Of a DNA stretch of 64,000 nt, positions 54,816 to 63,943 are shown one piece after another (positions within the stretch are counted from its first letter, which is position 1; every line of letters starts with the position of its first letter). This stretch comes from Desulfobacula sp. (GTDB lineage: Bacteria; Desulfobacterota; Desulfobacteria; Desulfobacterales; Desulfobacteraceae), in the NCBI GenBank assembly GCA_023701135.1, contig JAMPXP010000019.1, positions 44,242 through 108,241 on the forward strand. Reading direction: 5' to 3'. The notes beneath the pieces were generated by a model that was not told where the DNA came from, did not search any database, and saw nothing but the letters and a program-made list of their open reading frames with translations. The position numbers were made by a program, and so were the translations under genes.

Positions 54816-57521
54816 ATGAAAATATTTAATATCTTTATCTGCACCGCCGTTGCAGTCATTTTTTTCAGCTTCTGGTACCTGTTGAACCGGCCGGAGATAG
54901 AACCCTCCTGGCCCAGCCGGATCCAGGGGTTTTCCTTTTCTCCCATGCAGGCCTGGAACAATCCCATGGAAAAGAATTTTCCGACGGAAGCGGAAATTGA
55001 AGGCGATCTCAAGCTTCTGGCCAACAAAACCAACGCCATCCGAACCTATTCTGTGGAAGCGGTTCAGGAGAAAATTCCCGCCCTGGCAAGCAAATACGGC
55101 CTCAATGTTACCCTGGGAGCATGGCTCAGCAAAGACCTTGAAGCCAATGAAGAGCAGATTCAGACCGTTATTCGTCTGGCCCGGGAAAATTACCGCAATG
55201 TCATCCGGGTCGTTGTCGGAAACGAGGCCATCTACCGGAACGACCTGACTGTTAAAGAGCTGATGGACTATATCGACCAGGTCCAGGCCTCGGTGGCTGT
55301 TCCCGTCAGCACGGCGGAACCCTGGCATATCTGGGTCAAAAATCCGGAGATGGCCGGGCATGTGGATTTCATCGCCACCCATATGCTTCCCTACTGGGAA
55401 GGGGTTGAGATGGAAAAGGCCGTGGACTATATTATTGAACATGTCAATATCCTCAAGACCACCTTTCCCGGCAAGCCCCTCATCATTGCAGAGGTCGGCT
55501 GGCCCAGCAACGGGCGCACCCGTAATGAAGCCGTAGCTTCCGTTGCCAACCAGGCCACCTTCCTGCGCCGGTTTATCAACAAGGCTGAAGAGCTGCATTA
55601 TGTATATTATGTCATGGAAGCCTTTGACCAGCCCTGGAAAAGGGTGAATGAAGGCTCCGTCGGAGGCTACTGGGGGGTCTATGACCTGGCCAGGCAGCCC
55701 AAATTCCCCTTTACCACCCCCATTGTCGGAGTGCCCCAGTGGCGGATGTTGGCCGGAATTTCCATTGTCATCGCCATTTTCACCTTTTCGCTTCTCTTGA
55801 TCGACAGCATTTCCCTCCAACCTTCGGGCCGCGGGTTCCTGGCCTCTGTGGCCTTTCTGGCCGCCACCGGCGCCGTCTGGATTGTTTATAATTATTCGCA
55901 GCAATACCTGACGGTTTCCATCATCATTGTGGGCTGCCTCATGCTTCTGGGAATCATCGGTGTGGTCATTGTCCTTTTGACCGAGGCCCACGAATGGGCC
56001 GAAGCCATATGGACAAAAGGCATGCGGCGTCCCCTGACGCCGGTGGAGGCCCCGGAAGAATCCCTGCCCATGGTCTCCATCCATATCCCGGCGTATAATG
56101 AGCCGCCGGATATGATGATCGAAACCTTGAATGCCTTAGCCGTCCTGGATTATCCTTCCTATGAAGTCATCGTCATGGACAATAATACCAAGGATCCGGC
56201 GGTCTGGCAGCCGGTGGAAGCCCATTGCAAAGCCCTGGGCTCTAAATTTCATTTTTATCATGAGGGCGAACTGACAGGATTCAAGGCCGGTGCTTTGAAT
56301 TATTGCTTGAGAAAAACCGCTGTCCATGCCGAGGTGGTGGCCGTCATTGACAGTGATTACCAGGTGACCCCGGACTGGCTCAGAGATCTGGTGCCCCAGT
56401 TTTTAAAACCCTCCGTGGCCGTTGTCCAGGCCCCCCAGGACTACCGGGACGAAGGGGAAAGCTTGTTCAAGGCCATGTGCTATGCCGAATACCGGGGATT
56501 CTTTTATATCGGCATGATTACCCGGAACGAGCGCAACGCCATCATCCAGCACGGCACCATGACCATGGTGAGAAAATCCGTCCTGGAAGAGGTGGGGGGC
56601 TGGGCCGAATGGTGCATTACCGAAGATGCAGAACTGGGCCTGAAAATTTTTGAAAAAGGCTATGAAGCCCTTTATACCTCAAAGAGCTATGGCCGCGGGG
56701 TCATGCCCGATATCTTCATGGATTTCAAAAAACAGCGATACCGCTGGGCCTATGGCGCGGTCCAGATCATGCGCCACCATGCCGAGGCCCTCTTTTTCAA
56801 AGGCCGCAGCAGGTTGACCTATGGCCAGCGCTACCATTTTCTGGCGGGCTGGCTGCCCTGGATGGCGGACAGCATCAATCTCATCTTTGCTTTTGCGGCC
56901 CTGGCATGGTCCATCGGCATGATCTGCCTTCCCCGGAAATTTGACCCGCCCATGGTGATCCTGTCGGCGGTTCCCCTGGCCTTTTTTGTGTTTAAGCTGG
57001 CCAAAATGTTTTATCTCTACCGGAACCGGGTCAAGGCCACCCTTACCCAGACCCTGGCCTCGGCCCTGGCCGGGCTTTCCCTGTCCCATACCATTGCCAA
57101 GGCCATCCTCTACGGGTTTGTGACCAAGAATCTGCCCTTTTTCAGGACCCCGAAAATGGTGGAGGGCAAGGTCTTCTGGTATGCCCTCCAGTCCGCCCGG
57201 GAAGAGGGCCTGATGCTGACGGCCTTCCTTCTGTCCGTTTTCGGCATCATCAAGTCCCAGGGCTTTGAAACCGCGGATATCATCGTGTGGAATATCGTCC
57301 TCCTGGTCCAGGCCATTCCCTATCTGGCCGCCGTCATGATGTCCGTCATCAGTGCGTTTTCCCGTTTGTCGGCCAAAAAGCTCATTACCCGGATTACGGC
57401 CCTCCCGGCTTCTGTTACAGACGGGGGAGGGGTCCCGGCAGATCCTGGCGGGGCTTTGCCTGAAAATCAGGTAAGCTCCCCGGAAGCCGGATCAACGGCG
57501 GATAAGGTTTCCGCTCCCTAA
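54816..57521 (+). CDS. GH17-GT2 fusion, beta-glucan synthase-like membrane protein
   Basis: This 901-residue protein joins two activities. After an N-terminal membrane anchor (about 3-20) comes a GH17-like domain (about 30-305), with VVGNEAIY and EVGWPSNG holding the usual catalytic glutamates. Membrane segments follow (about 315-400). A family 2 glycosyltransferase domain (about 415-655) shows HIPAYNEPPDM, IDSDYQVTPDWL, the acceptor motif EDAELG and QRYRWAYG (a Q-x-x-R-W motif). Further membrane segments lie at 670-830. Such GH17-GT2 proteins (NdvB/NdvC-like) make beta-1,3-type glucans in the periplasm. Its stop overlaps the stop of the opposite CoA-binding gene by four bases. Confidence 0.88.
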   Translation: MKIFNIFICTAVAVIFFSFWYLLNRPEIEPSWPSRIQGFSFSPMQAWNNPMEKNFPTEAEIEGDLKLLANKTNAIRTYSVEAVQEKIPALASKYGLNVTLGAWLSKDLEANEEQIQTVIRLARENYRNVIRVVVGNEAIYRNDLTVKELMDYIDQVQASVAVPVSTAEPWHIWVKNPEMAGHVDFIATHMLPYWEGVEMEKAVDYIIEHVNILKTTFPGKPLIIAEVGWPSNGRTRNEAVASVANQATFLRRFINKAEELHYVYYVMEAFDQPWKRVNEGSVGGYWGVYDLARQPKFPFTTPIVGVPQWRMLAGISIVIAIFTFSLLLIDSISLQPSGRGFLASVAFLAATGAVWIVYNYSQQYLTVSIIIVGCLMLLGIIGVVIVLLTEAHEWAEAIWTKGMRRPLTPVEAPEESLPMVSIHIPAYNEPPDMMIETLNALAVLDYPSYEVIVMDNNTKDPAVWQPVEAHCKALGSKFHFYHEGELTGFKAGALNYCLRKTAVHAEVVAVIDSDYQVTPDWLRDLVPQFLKPSVAVVQAPQDYRDEGESLFKAMCYAEYRGFFYIGMITRNERNAIIQHGTMTMVRKSVLEEVGGWAEWCITEDAELGLKIFEKGYEALYTSKSYGRGVMPDIFMDFKKQRYRWAYGAVQIMRHHAEALFFKGRSRLTYGQRYHFLAGWLPWMADSINLIFAFAALAWSIGMICLPRKFDPPMVILSAVPLAFFVFKLAKMFYLYRNRVKATLTQTLASALAGLSLSHTIAKAILYGFVTKNLPFFRTPKMVEGKVFWYALQSAREEGLMLTAFLLSVFGIIKSQGFETADIIVWNIVLLVQAIPYLAAVMMSVISAFSRLSAKKLITRITALPASVTDGGGVPADPGGALPENQVSSPEAGSTADKVSAP

Positions 57522-57880
57522 TATTGCCCCGTTCTCAAGAGAACCAGGGTGCAGGCTTCCGTCACCTTGATCCCGGCCTTCTGCAACTGTTTTGCCGCCT
57601 CTTTATTTTCCGTGTCCGGGTTGAAAATGACCCGTTTGGGTGCGAGCCGGATAATGTCTTGGATCACCGCTTCCTGGCGGGCCGGGCCAAGGTAGAGGGT
57701 GACGGTATCGATGCGTTCAGGAATATCATCAAGCTTTTGGTATACTTTTTTCCCCTCGATTTCCCGGTATCCGGGGGCCACGGGGATGGGGTTGTGGCCG
57801 TATTCGGCCAGCATGCGCATGGCCTTGTTGGAATACCGGTCTTCTCTGGGGCTGGCCCCGATGACGGCAACATTTTCCAT
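57518..57880 (-). CDS. CoA-binding domain protein (YccU-like)
   Basis: This 120-residue protein is a single CoA_binding_2 Rossmann domain. The nucleotide loop VIGASPREDRYSNKAM near the start and VAPGYREIEGKKVY mark the family, which includes E. coli YccU. It ends with ACTLVLLRTG. It has no partner domain. It is tail-to-tail with the GH17-GT2 gene and divergent from uvrB, 137 bases away. The biological role of the family is not well known. Confidence 0.85.
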   Translation of the reverse strand: MENVAVIGASPREDRYSNKAMRMLAEYGHNPIPVAPGYREIEGKKVYQKLDDIPERIDTVTLYLGPARQEAVIQDIIRLAPKRVIFNPDTENKEAAKQLQKAGIKVTEACTLVLLRTGQY

Positions 57881-58017
57881 GGAGGGTTTCCTTTCAATGG
57901 AATTCTTAAATTTTAACAGGGATCATCATTACATATTGTACCCTGCTTTTCAACTTGATAACATGGACCATCTTTATACGAAAAAAGGGACCAGGGCATA
58001 GGCTTAAAAGGAAGGGA

Positions 58018-60021
58018 ATGATGGGAGTATTCAATCTGGTATCGGAGTTTTCACCGGCCGGGGACCAGCCCGCCGCCATCGACTATCTGACCCGGGGGGT
58101 CCTGGACAACCGCAAACACCAGGTGCTTCTCGGTGTGACCGGGTCGGGCAAGACCTTTACCATGGCCCATGTCATCGCCCGGGTGGAAAAGCCCAGCCTC
58201 ATCATCGCCCCCAACAAAACCCTGGCGGCCCAGTTGTACAATGAATTCAAGGCCCTTTTTCCGGACAATGCCGTGGAATATTTTGTCTCCTATTATGATT
58301 ATTACCAGCCCGAGGCCTATATCCCGTCCAGTGACACCTATATCCAGAAGGATTCCTCCATCAATGAGGTCATCGACAAGATGCGGCATTCGGCCACCCG
58401 GTCCGTGCTGGCCCGCAAAGACGTCATCGTGGTGGCCAGCGTGTCCTGTATCTACGGCCTGGGCGCACCCGAAGATTACCTGGACCTGAGGGTAACCTTA
58501 ACCAAGGACATGGAAATATCCCGGGAAAAGGTATTGGAAAAATTCGTCAACATCCAGTACACCCGCAACGACATGGATTTTCACCGGGGCACCTTCCGGG
58601 TCCGGGGGGACCGGGTGGAAATCTTCCCGGCCTATGAAGAGGACAAGGCCGTGAGGATTGATTTTTTCGGAGATACCATTGAAGGGATCGCGGAAATCGA
58701 TCCCCTGAAGGGCACTGTGTTGAAAAGCTTTGACCAGACCGTCATCTATCCGGCCTCCCATTATGTGACCAAGCAGCAGACCCGCAAAAGGGCCGTGGAA
58801 GGGATCATTGCTGAACTCAAAACCCGGCTGGAGTATCTGTATGCCAACAACAAGCTCGTGGAAGCCCAGCGCCTGGATGAAAGAACCCGGTATGACCTGG
58901 AGATGCTCAATGAAATCGGGTACTGCAACGGCATTGAAAATTATTCCCGCCATCTGACGGGCCGGCAGCCCGGAGAACCGCCCCCCACCCTCCTGGACTA
59001 TATGGGGGAGGATTTCCTCTTGTTTTTTGATGAAAGCCATATTTCCGTTTCCCAGCTCGGGGCCATGTACAAGGGGGACCGGTCCCGGAAAGAAACCCTG
59101 GTGGAACACGGGTTCCGGCTGCCCTCGGCCCTGGACAACCGGCCCCTGCGGTTTGAAGAATTCCGGCAGAAGGTGTTCCAGACCATTTATGTGTCGGCCA
59201 CGCCGGCGGACTATGAAATGGAACAGGCCGGGGGACGGGTGGCGGAACAGATTGTCCGGCCCACGGGCCTTATTGACCCCAGGGTGGAGGTCAGGGATGC
59301 CAAAACCCAGGTCGATGATTTGTATGAAGAAATCATGAAACGAGTGGCGGCCCATGAGCGGGTGCTGGTCACCACCCTGACCAAACGCATGGCCGAGGAT
59401 CTGACGGATTATTATGCCGATCTCGGCATCAAGGTCAAATACCTGCATTCGGATATCGGCACCGTGGAACGGATCGATATCATCCAGGATCTCCGGAGGG
59501 GCCTCTTTGATGTGCTCATCGGGATCAACCTCCTGCGGGAAGGCCTGGACATCCCGGAAGTCTCCCTGGTGGCCATCCTGGATGCGGACAAGGAAGGCTT
59601 TCTCCGGTCCTTCCGGTCCTTTATCCAGATCTTCGGCCGGGCGGCCCGGAATATATTTGGAAAGGCCATCATGTATGCGGAACATGAGACCGCTTCCATG
59701 AAAAAAGCCATATCGGAAACCGATAGACGCCGGGCCATCCAGAGAGCCTACAATGAAAAGCACGGGATCATTCCCGCCACCATCCGGAAAAACCTGAATC
59801 TCTTTGATTATTCAACCCATGAGGAAGGGCCCGGGGCCGAAGGCTCCGTGAATGAAGAGATCAGAGCCTATGAAGGGGCGGAACTGGACCTGGAGGATAT
59901 CATCCGGGATCTGGAATATAAGATGAAGCTGGCCGCTGAAACCCTTGAATTTGAAAAGGCGGCGGAATACCGGGACAAGATCAAAGAATTAAAGGATATC
60001 AAGCAGTTTAACCAGCCATGA
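58018..60021 (+). CDS. uvrB: UvrB, excinuclease damage-recognition subunit
   Basis: UvrB verifies damage and unwinds DNA locally in nucleotide excision repair. Starting at 58018 the product has about 667 residues. [17 protein letters not shown] and Walker [11 protein letters not shown] lie near the N terminus. The beta-hairpin region ([13 protein letters not shown]) is near 90. Helicase motifs such as [19 protein letters not shown] and QIFGRAARN follow, and the C-terminal UVR domain binds UvrC. The start after AAGGAAGGG is either 58018 or 58021; an earlier in-frame ATG at 57955 adds a poor extension. Its stop overlaps the uvrC start (ATGA). Confidence 0.97.
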   Translation: MMGVFNLVSEFSPAGDQPAAIDYLTRGVLDNRKHQVLLGVTGSGKTFTMAHVIARVEKPSLIIAPNKTLAAQLYNEFKALFPDNAVEYFVSYYDYYQPEAYIPSSDTYIQKDSSINEVIDKMRHSATRSVLARKDVIVVASVSCIYGLGAPEDYLDLRVTLTKDMEISREKVLEKFVNIQYTRNDMDFHRGTFRVRGDRVEIFPAYEEDKAVRIDFFGDTIEGIAEIDPLKGTVLKSFDQTVIYPASHYVTKQQTRKRAVEGIIAELKTRLEYLYANNKLVEAQRLDERTRYDLEMLNEIGYCNGIENYSRHLTGRQPGEPPPTLLDYMGEDFLLFFDESHISVSQLGAMYKGDRSRKETLVEHGFRLPSALDNRPLRFEEFRQKVFQTIYVSATPADYEMEQAGGRVAEQIVRPTGLIDPRVEVRDAKTQVDDLYEEIMKRVAAHERVLVTTLTKRMAEDLTDYYADLGIKVKYLHSDIGTVERIDIIQDLRRGLFDVLIGINLLREGLDIPEVSLVAILDADKEGFLRSFRSFIQIFGRAARNIFGKAIMYAEHETASMKKAISETDRRRAIQRAYNEKHGIIPATIRKNLNLFDYSTHEEGPGAEGSVNEEIRAYEGAELDLEDIIRDLEYKMKLAAETLEFEKAAEYRDKIKELKDIKQFNQP

Positions 60022-61844
60022 TCTCAGACCCTATTTTGGAAAAATACCGGCAGATTCCCCATTCCCCTGGGGTTTATCTCATGAAGGATGCCGGCGGCAA
60101 AACCATTTATGTGGGCAAGGCTAAGGATCTGAAAAAAAGGCTGTCCTCCTATTTTGTCAAAAAAGACCACCATGACCCTAAAACCCTTGTCCTCCTGGAA
60201 ATGATCCGGGATTTTGAGGTCATCCTTACCTCCTCCGGCCATGAGGCCTTTATCCTGGAATCCAACCTCATCAAGGAGTATGCCCCCAAATACAATGTCA
60301 TCCTGAAGGACGGGAAGAACTACCCTTTGCTCAGGATTGATATGAATGAGGATTACCCGGCCATCATGCGGGTCAGGAAGATAAAGAACGACCATGCCCT
60401 GTATTTCGGCCCCTATTCCTCCAGCCTCAGCGTCAACCGGACCCTGACCCAGATCCAGAGGCTCTTCAGGCTCAGGAAATGCAAAAACACCCAGTTCAAG
60501 AACCGGTCCCGGCCCTGCCTGAATTACCAGATCAAGGCCTGCCTCGGGCTCTGCTGCAACAAGGTGTCCCCGGAGGAGTATAAAAAACAGGTTCAGGATG
60601 CCATCCTGTTTTTAAAGGGAAGATCAAAGGAAGTGGTTGACACGCTCAAGGAAAGAATGGCGGCCCATGCCGCCTCCCTGGAATATGAAAAGGCGGCCCA
60701 GGTCCGGGATACCCTTTCCGCCATCCGGCAGATCATGGAAAAGCAGGTGGTGGTCAGCCCGGACATGCAGGACCGGGACATCATTGCCTTTGCGTCGGAC
60801 CGGGGTTCCATGGTAATGACGGTCATGGTGGTCCGGTCCGGGGTTCTCATCGACACGGCCCATTTTCCCCTTGATCTGGGGTTCAAGGAGCCTGAAGAAA
60901 TGCTGCCGGCTTTTCTGGAGGATTATTATGAAAACCTGAGCGTCCTGCCTTCTTCCATCCTGCTGAGCCGGGACATCGAGGACAGGGCTTTGTTTGAGGA
61001 CCGCCTGTCCCAGAAAAAACAGGGCCGGGTCTCCATCCATGTTCCGGTCCGGGGCGAAAAAAAGCGGCTGGTGGATATGGCCGGGGCCAATGCCGCCCGG
61101 GAGCTTGAGAAACGGCTGCTGAGGGAGGAAGAGGAGATGGCTGCGGTCTTCATGCTCAAGGACCTTCTGTCCATGGACCGGCTGCCGGAGCGCATCGAAT
61201 GCTTTGACAATTCCAATCTCGCCGGCCAAGACCCGGTTTCCGCCATGGTGGTCTTCAAGGACGGGCGGCCCCATAAAGACGGCTACCGGAAATTCATTAT
61301 CCGGGACATGGATACCCCGGACGATTACGCTGCCATGTTCAAGGTCCTGAGCCGCCGGTTTTCCAAGGCCCCGCCGGAAATGCCCTACCCGGACCTTCTC
61401 CTGGTGGACGGGGGAAAGGGCCAGCTCGGCATGGCCCTGGCGGTTTTGCAGGACCTCGGGATTGAAGACCGTTTCATGACGGCGGGCCTGGCCAAAAAGG
61501 ATGAGGCCAGAGGCGAGACCTATGACAAGATCTATATCCCCGGCCGGTCCAACCCCCTGAATACGGCCAATAGCGTCAAGGCCCTGTATCTTCTGCAAAG
61601 GGTCAGGGATGAGGCCCACCGGTTTGCCATCACCTTCCAGAGAAACCGGCGGGAGAAAAGGGCCGGGCTGTCCTTCCTGGACGGTATCCCCGGCATCGGA
61701 CCCAAAAAGAAAAAAGCCCTGCTCCTGCATTTTAAAGGCATCACGAAAATGAAAGCCGCCTCAGTGGAGGAAATCGCCGCCCTTCCCGGCATGACGCAAA
61801 CACTTGCGGAAAAGCTGGTTCAGGCCCTTCACGAAACCGCATAA
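60018..61844 (+). CDS. uvrC: UvrC, excinuclease incision subunit
   Basis: UvrC makes both cuts around damaged DNA. The 608-residue protein starts with a GIY-YIG-type nuclease domain ([20 protein letters not shown]) and the cysteine-containing region ([14 protein letters not shown]). A UVR motif ([13 protein letters not shown] near 215) follows, then the RNase H-like second nuclease ([21 protein letters not shown]). The C-terminal helix-hairpin-helix ([16 protein letters not shown]) is intact. It overlaps the uvrB stop by 4 bases and forms an operon with it. Confidence 0.97.
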   Translation: MISDPILEKYRQIPHSPGVYLMKDAGGKTIYVGKAKDLKKRLSSYFVKKDHHDPKTLVLLEMIRDFEVILTSSGHEAFILESNLIKEYAPKYNVILKDGKNYPLLRIDMNEDYPAIMRVRKIKNDHALYFGPYSSSLSVNRTLTQIQRLFRLRKCKNTQFKNRSRPCLNYQIKACLGLCCNKVSPEEYKKQVQDAILFLKGRSKEVVDTLKERMAAHAASLEYEKAAQVRDTLSAIRQIMEKQVVVSPDMQDRDIIAFASDRGSMVMTVMVVRSGVLIDTAHFPLDLGFKEPEEMLPAFLEDYYENLSVLPSSILLSRDIEDRALFEDRLSQKKQGRVSIHVPVRGEKKRLVDMAGANAARELEKRLLREEEEMAAVFMLKDLLSMDRLPERIECFDNSNLAGQDPVSAMVVFKDGRPHKDGYRKFIIRDMDTPDDYAAMFKVLSRRFSKAPPEMPYPDLLLVDGGKGQLGMALAVLQDLGIEDRFMTAGLAKKDEARGETYDKIYIPGRSNPLNTANSVKALYLLQRVRDEAHRFAITFQRNRREKRAGLSFLDGIPGIGPKKKKALLLHFKGITKMKAASVEEIAALPGMTQTLAEKLVQALHETA

Positions 61845-62266
61845 TCGATTTGTTCTGTCAGATCTTTAACTCTTTTATCAAGATTTGAACGGATATCATG
61901 AATACTCTGAACGTCTCATGATCGTTTTCCTTAGGATAATCATGAGTGCTATCGATGGTTGAAATTCTCGCCAACCGCAAAATATTTTGGCTACAGTTTA
62001 ATGACCCCCGGGCTTTTAATAATAGTCCGGGCCTTTAAATCCCGCATTGGGAGAGAGAGACAAAGTCCGCACCACAGTAGAATGGATATCCTCTTCTTTT
62101 TATCTCCAATATGGTTCAAAAATGGCAATTTTTTCAACGTCAATAACAGATGGTGTAGTAGGCTTTAAATGGCTTAAAACTTTGGAAAAAACAGATCCTC
62201 GATCAAGGGCATATAAAAATGAGTTGACTTTTTTAAGGACAATAATCTAAGGTTAAACAATAAAAA
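61845..62266. other. Gene-poor region with a possible gene relic
   Basis: About 420 bases after uvrC hold no confident gene. A plus-strand frame opening at a TTG (62047) and ending 62250 encodes about 67 residues, including a passable GSKMAIFSTSITDGVVGFKW stretch. It lacks a ribosome binding site and I cannot relate it to a family, so it may be the end of a decayed gene. The region is AT-rich and leads into the tandem RNA elements at 62267. Confidence 0.35.
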
Positions 62267-62360
62267 GGGTTCAGAAACCAATCAACGGTTTCTGGAGGTA
62301 TAGAATAGTCGGGCCGCTGTTCAGAGAGGTAATACTCTGGATAGCGGCTTTTTTTATTTA
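62267..62360 (+). ncRNA. Tandem structured RNA element, copy 1
   Basis: This 94-base unit and its neighbour at 62385-62479 are paralogous. It begins GGGTTC and has a first stem of up to 10 pairs (TTCAGAAACC with GGTTTCTGGA, one G-U). A linker TATAGAATAGTC follows, then a two-layer hairpin (GCCGCT with AGCGGC, and AGAG with CTCT inside) that ends in a run of seven T at 62349-62355. The last hairpin plus U-run is an intrinsic terminator. Copy 2 keeps the first stem with compensatory changes, so the RNA fold is under selection. I do not match it to a known riboswitch or sRNA class. Confidence 0.65.
62313..62355 (+). terminator. Intrinsic terminator of RNA copy 1
   Basis: GCCGCT (62313-62318) pairs with AGCGGC (62343-62348), an inner AGAG-CTCT stem is offset by a GTTC/GGAT internal loop, and seven T follow. 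The symmetric internal loop is conserved exactly in copy 2, which is more than a terminator needs. Confidence 0.75.
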
Positions 62361-62384
62361 AAATACAAACATATTTTTAGTTAA

Positions 62385-62479
62385 GGGTTCGGAAACCAAT
62401 TAATCGTTTCCGGAGGGTTTGCGATCAGTCGGGCCGCTGTTCAGAGAGGTAATACTCTGGATAGCGGCTTTTTTATTTA
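62385..62479 (+). ncRNA. Tandem structured RNA element, copy 2
   Basis: This is the second 95-base unit, 118 bases downstream of copy 1. Its first stem is TTCGGAAAC with GTTTCCGGA, where the A-T pair of copy 1 has become G-C on both arms. Its loop and linker differ (GAGGGTTTGCGATCAGTC). Its terminator hairpin is identical to copy 1 over more than 40 bases and ends in six T (62469-62474). It lies about 30 bases upstream of the small membrane-protein gene at 62512, which it could control by attenuation. Alternatively the two units are separate small RNAs. Confidence 0.65.
62433..62474 (+). terminator. Intrinsic terminator of RNA copy 2
   Basis: GCCGCT (62433-62438) pairs with AGCGGC (62463-62468), with the same GTTC/GGAT internal loop as copy 1 and six T after. 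The gene at 62512 lies just downstream, so readthrough would be needed unless it has its own promoter. Confidence 0.75.
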
Positions 62480-62511
62480 TGCAGGACAAGTCTAATACAG
62501 GAGGAATAAAA

Positions 62512-62658
62512 ATGGATGAAACATCTCAATCTGACGCCAACACTGTTAAAGCTAAAACAAGCAAATGGGGCAAAGTTATTACCTTCTTATCATTCGGTGG
62601 TTGGTTATTGATACTTATCATTTTTTGCGGCATTGCCATATTTATGGATAACCTTTAA
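62512..62658 (+). CDS. Small single-pass membrane protein (48 residues)
   Basis: ATG at 62512 follows a near-perfect AGGAGG site with an AT spacer. The product has a polar, lysine-containing N-terminal part (about 1-20) and one membrane segment (VITFLSFGGWLLILIIFCGIAIF near 22-44), then a short polar end. I do not recognise it. The longer frame that begins at 62419 runs through the terminator and is not believable as coding. Its position behind two terminator-ended RNA elements suggests tight control. Confidence 0.7.
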   Translation: MDETSQSDANTVKAKTSKWGKVITFLSFGGWLLILIIFCGIAIFMDNL

Positions 62659-62916
62659 ACAAGGATAACATATAAAGACAGGAATGAATTTCAAGGAACT
62701 GGCTCAACAAATTTATAGAAAAGATTGCACCATCATAAAAGCTTTTTACAGATAAGGATTAATAATGGACGGAATGGACAAGATTTTAATATTGATCATA
62801 ACGATGGCCTGCTGCCTTGGAGCAGACGACGGAAAAACGATGGTTCTTCGTTAAAGCTTTACATGGTTGTCCTTTTTATTGGCCGCTTCTCAGACGGGCG
62901 ATGGGCTACAGAATAA
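62659..62916. other. Short intergenic stretch with two tiny ORFs
   Basis: Two very short plus-strand frames occur here: 23 codons from the ATG near 62685 and 29 codons from 62765 (the latter with a hydrophobic ILILIITMACCLGA stretch). Neither has a convincing ribosome binding site. I see no other feature. Confidence 0.3.
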
Positions 62917-63070
62917 ATGAACTTTTTTAAAAAATTATTTGGCATAAAAAAAGCAAGCGAAAAAACCGCATTGAGGAGAGTTGAATTTGATGATGATATA
63001 GTTGTCTTCTATCATCCACAAGGCAACCCGGTCCCCAATAAGATTAACCCCAATATATGGAGGAAAAGGC
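62917..63070 (+). pseudogene. Remnant of a small gene (N-terminal end only)
   Basis: ATG at 62917 opens a frame giving FFKKLFGIKKASEKTALRRV and then FDDDIVVFYHPQGN, which looks like a genuine protein start. It continues out of frame over the next gene to 63192 with poor sequence. There is no clear ribosome binding site. I read it as the 5' remnant of a decayed gene, though a 91-residue overlapping protein is possible. Confidence 0.35.
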
Positions 63071-63253
63071 ATGAAATTTTCAGATTTGTTTGTCCCCAAG
63101 TATGTGCATTCAGACCCCCAGGTCCGTATGAAGTTTGTCGCCAAATCCAAGGATGTCAACCTTCTGGAACAGATGGCGGTAAAGGATGGTGATGAAGAAG
63201 TCCGTCTGGCTGCTGTCGAGCGTGCAAAAAAGCTCAAAGAACAGACATTATAA
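63071..63253 (+). CDS. Small HEAT-like repeat protein (60 residues)
   Basis: ATG at 63071 follows TATGGAGGAAAAGGC, a strong site that decides this start over the longer frame from 63002. The product (FSDLFVPKYVHSDPQVRMKF, then DGDEEVRLAAVERAKKL) consists of about one and a half helical repeats of the HEAT/LRV kind, with the D-x-x-V-R pattern. Such small proteins are usually binding modules. It overlaps the tail of the remnant upstream, in another frame. No function is known. Confidence 0.6.
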   Translation: MKFSDLFVPKYVHSDPQVRMKFVAKSKDVNLLEQMAVKDGDEEVRLAAVERAKKLKEQTL

Positions 63254-63908
63254 GTTTCCGGTTCTAAAAATCATCTGATCTGAAATTTCCTGCTCCTTTA
63301 ATCTACAAAATCACCTCTGAACCCACGGATGAATCTTGTTGCATACCGTTGACTTAACCAAGTCCGGGCTCTGCCCGGGCATCGGACAGGTTTGGCCGCT
63401 TGGTCTCTGTGTTCCCTACGCCTCCCAACTTGGATTCGTATGGTGATCTCTTTAGCAGGATTCGTGTCCGTGCTTGCTTACGGATACGTTGTTATGAGAA
63501 TGAACGCGATGAGATAGTATGACACCGGCCAAAAAATCGGCTGCACCGAACGCCGGAATCGCGTCGAAGTTGACAATCGGACACCATTGGCCCAGCGTTG
63601 GTGAGCCGGGACGTTAAACTGGTACCTTCAGAATAATTGATGTTGTGAAGCTGTGAGAGATTTTTCAATCTATCTCACACAGATTCATGGCTCAATTATT
63701 CTATATTTTCTGAAAACATCATTACAAGCCATTCTTTCAGATTAAAATGTATATAGAAAGACTCGCATCTGTACCGACCGCATTGAACCTTGATGTGTGG
63801 ACTGCCACTTGTTTGGACTCGAAAATTAGGTTTGAAATTTCCAGCAGACTATCCCTGTTACTGTTTTGAAATAGGTATAGGCGACCGATCATATTTTTTA
63901 GGTTTCAT
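63254..63908. other. Gene-free region with several strong hairpins
   Basis: About 650 bases contain no gene I can support. From 63362 to 63564 three structured units follow one another: CCGGGC/GCCCGG with a 3-base loop (63364-63378), CGTGTCCGT/ACGGATACG (63463-63488, all nine positions pair if G-U is allowed), and ACGCGAT/ATCGCGT (63504-63564) enclosing CCGGC/GCCGG. This may be a non-coding RNA or remains of a mobile element. Confidence 0.4.
63630..63702. repeat. 73-base long imperfect hairpin
   Basis: Perfect 11-base arms AGAATAATTGA (63630-63640) and TCAATTATTCT (63692-63702) enclose further complementary blocks (TGAA, CTGTG, AGA and GAT against their partners). It could be a miniature inverted-repeat element, a cruciform binding site or the fold of a small RNA. 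Only one copy is seen in the window. Confidence 0.5.
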
Positions 63909-63937
63909 TTGACATTCTGTACTCGATCGATTACATT
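63909..63937 (+). promoter_or_regulatory. Sigma70-type promoter, leaderless, for the toxin-like gene
   Basis: TTGACA (63909-63914) and TACATT (63932-63937) are 17 bases apart. Transcription would begin at or next to the ATG at 63944, and there is no Shine-Dalgarno site, so the transcript is predicted to be leaderless. Confidence 0.5.
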
Positions 63938-63943
63938 TTTTGT

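Noticed and set aside
54632..55039. 135-codon minus-strand frame upstream of the glucan synthase-like gene
   Set aside because: It overlaps the strong promoter and the real start of the plus-strand gene, and its product has no coherent protein-like pattern.
57955..58017. Earlier start for uvrB at 57955
   Set aside because: The extra 21 residues are not typical of UvrB and have no ribosome site, whereas AAGGAAGGG lies before 58018.
62419..62511. N-terminal extension of the small membrane protein starting at 62419
   Set aside because: It would translate the terminator hairpin of RNA copy 2, and the ATG at 62512 has a near-perfect ribosome site.
63541..63620. Possible third attC-like site near 63.6 kb (GTTAAAC core)
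   Set aside because: The right core GTTAAAC fits the consensus, but the left core and the inner boxes do not pair convincingly, so the site was not called.
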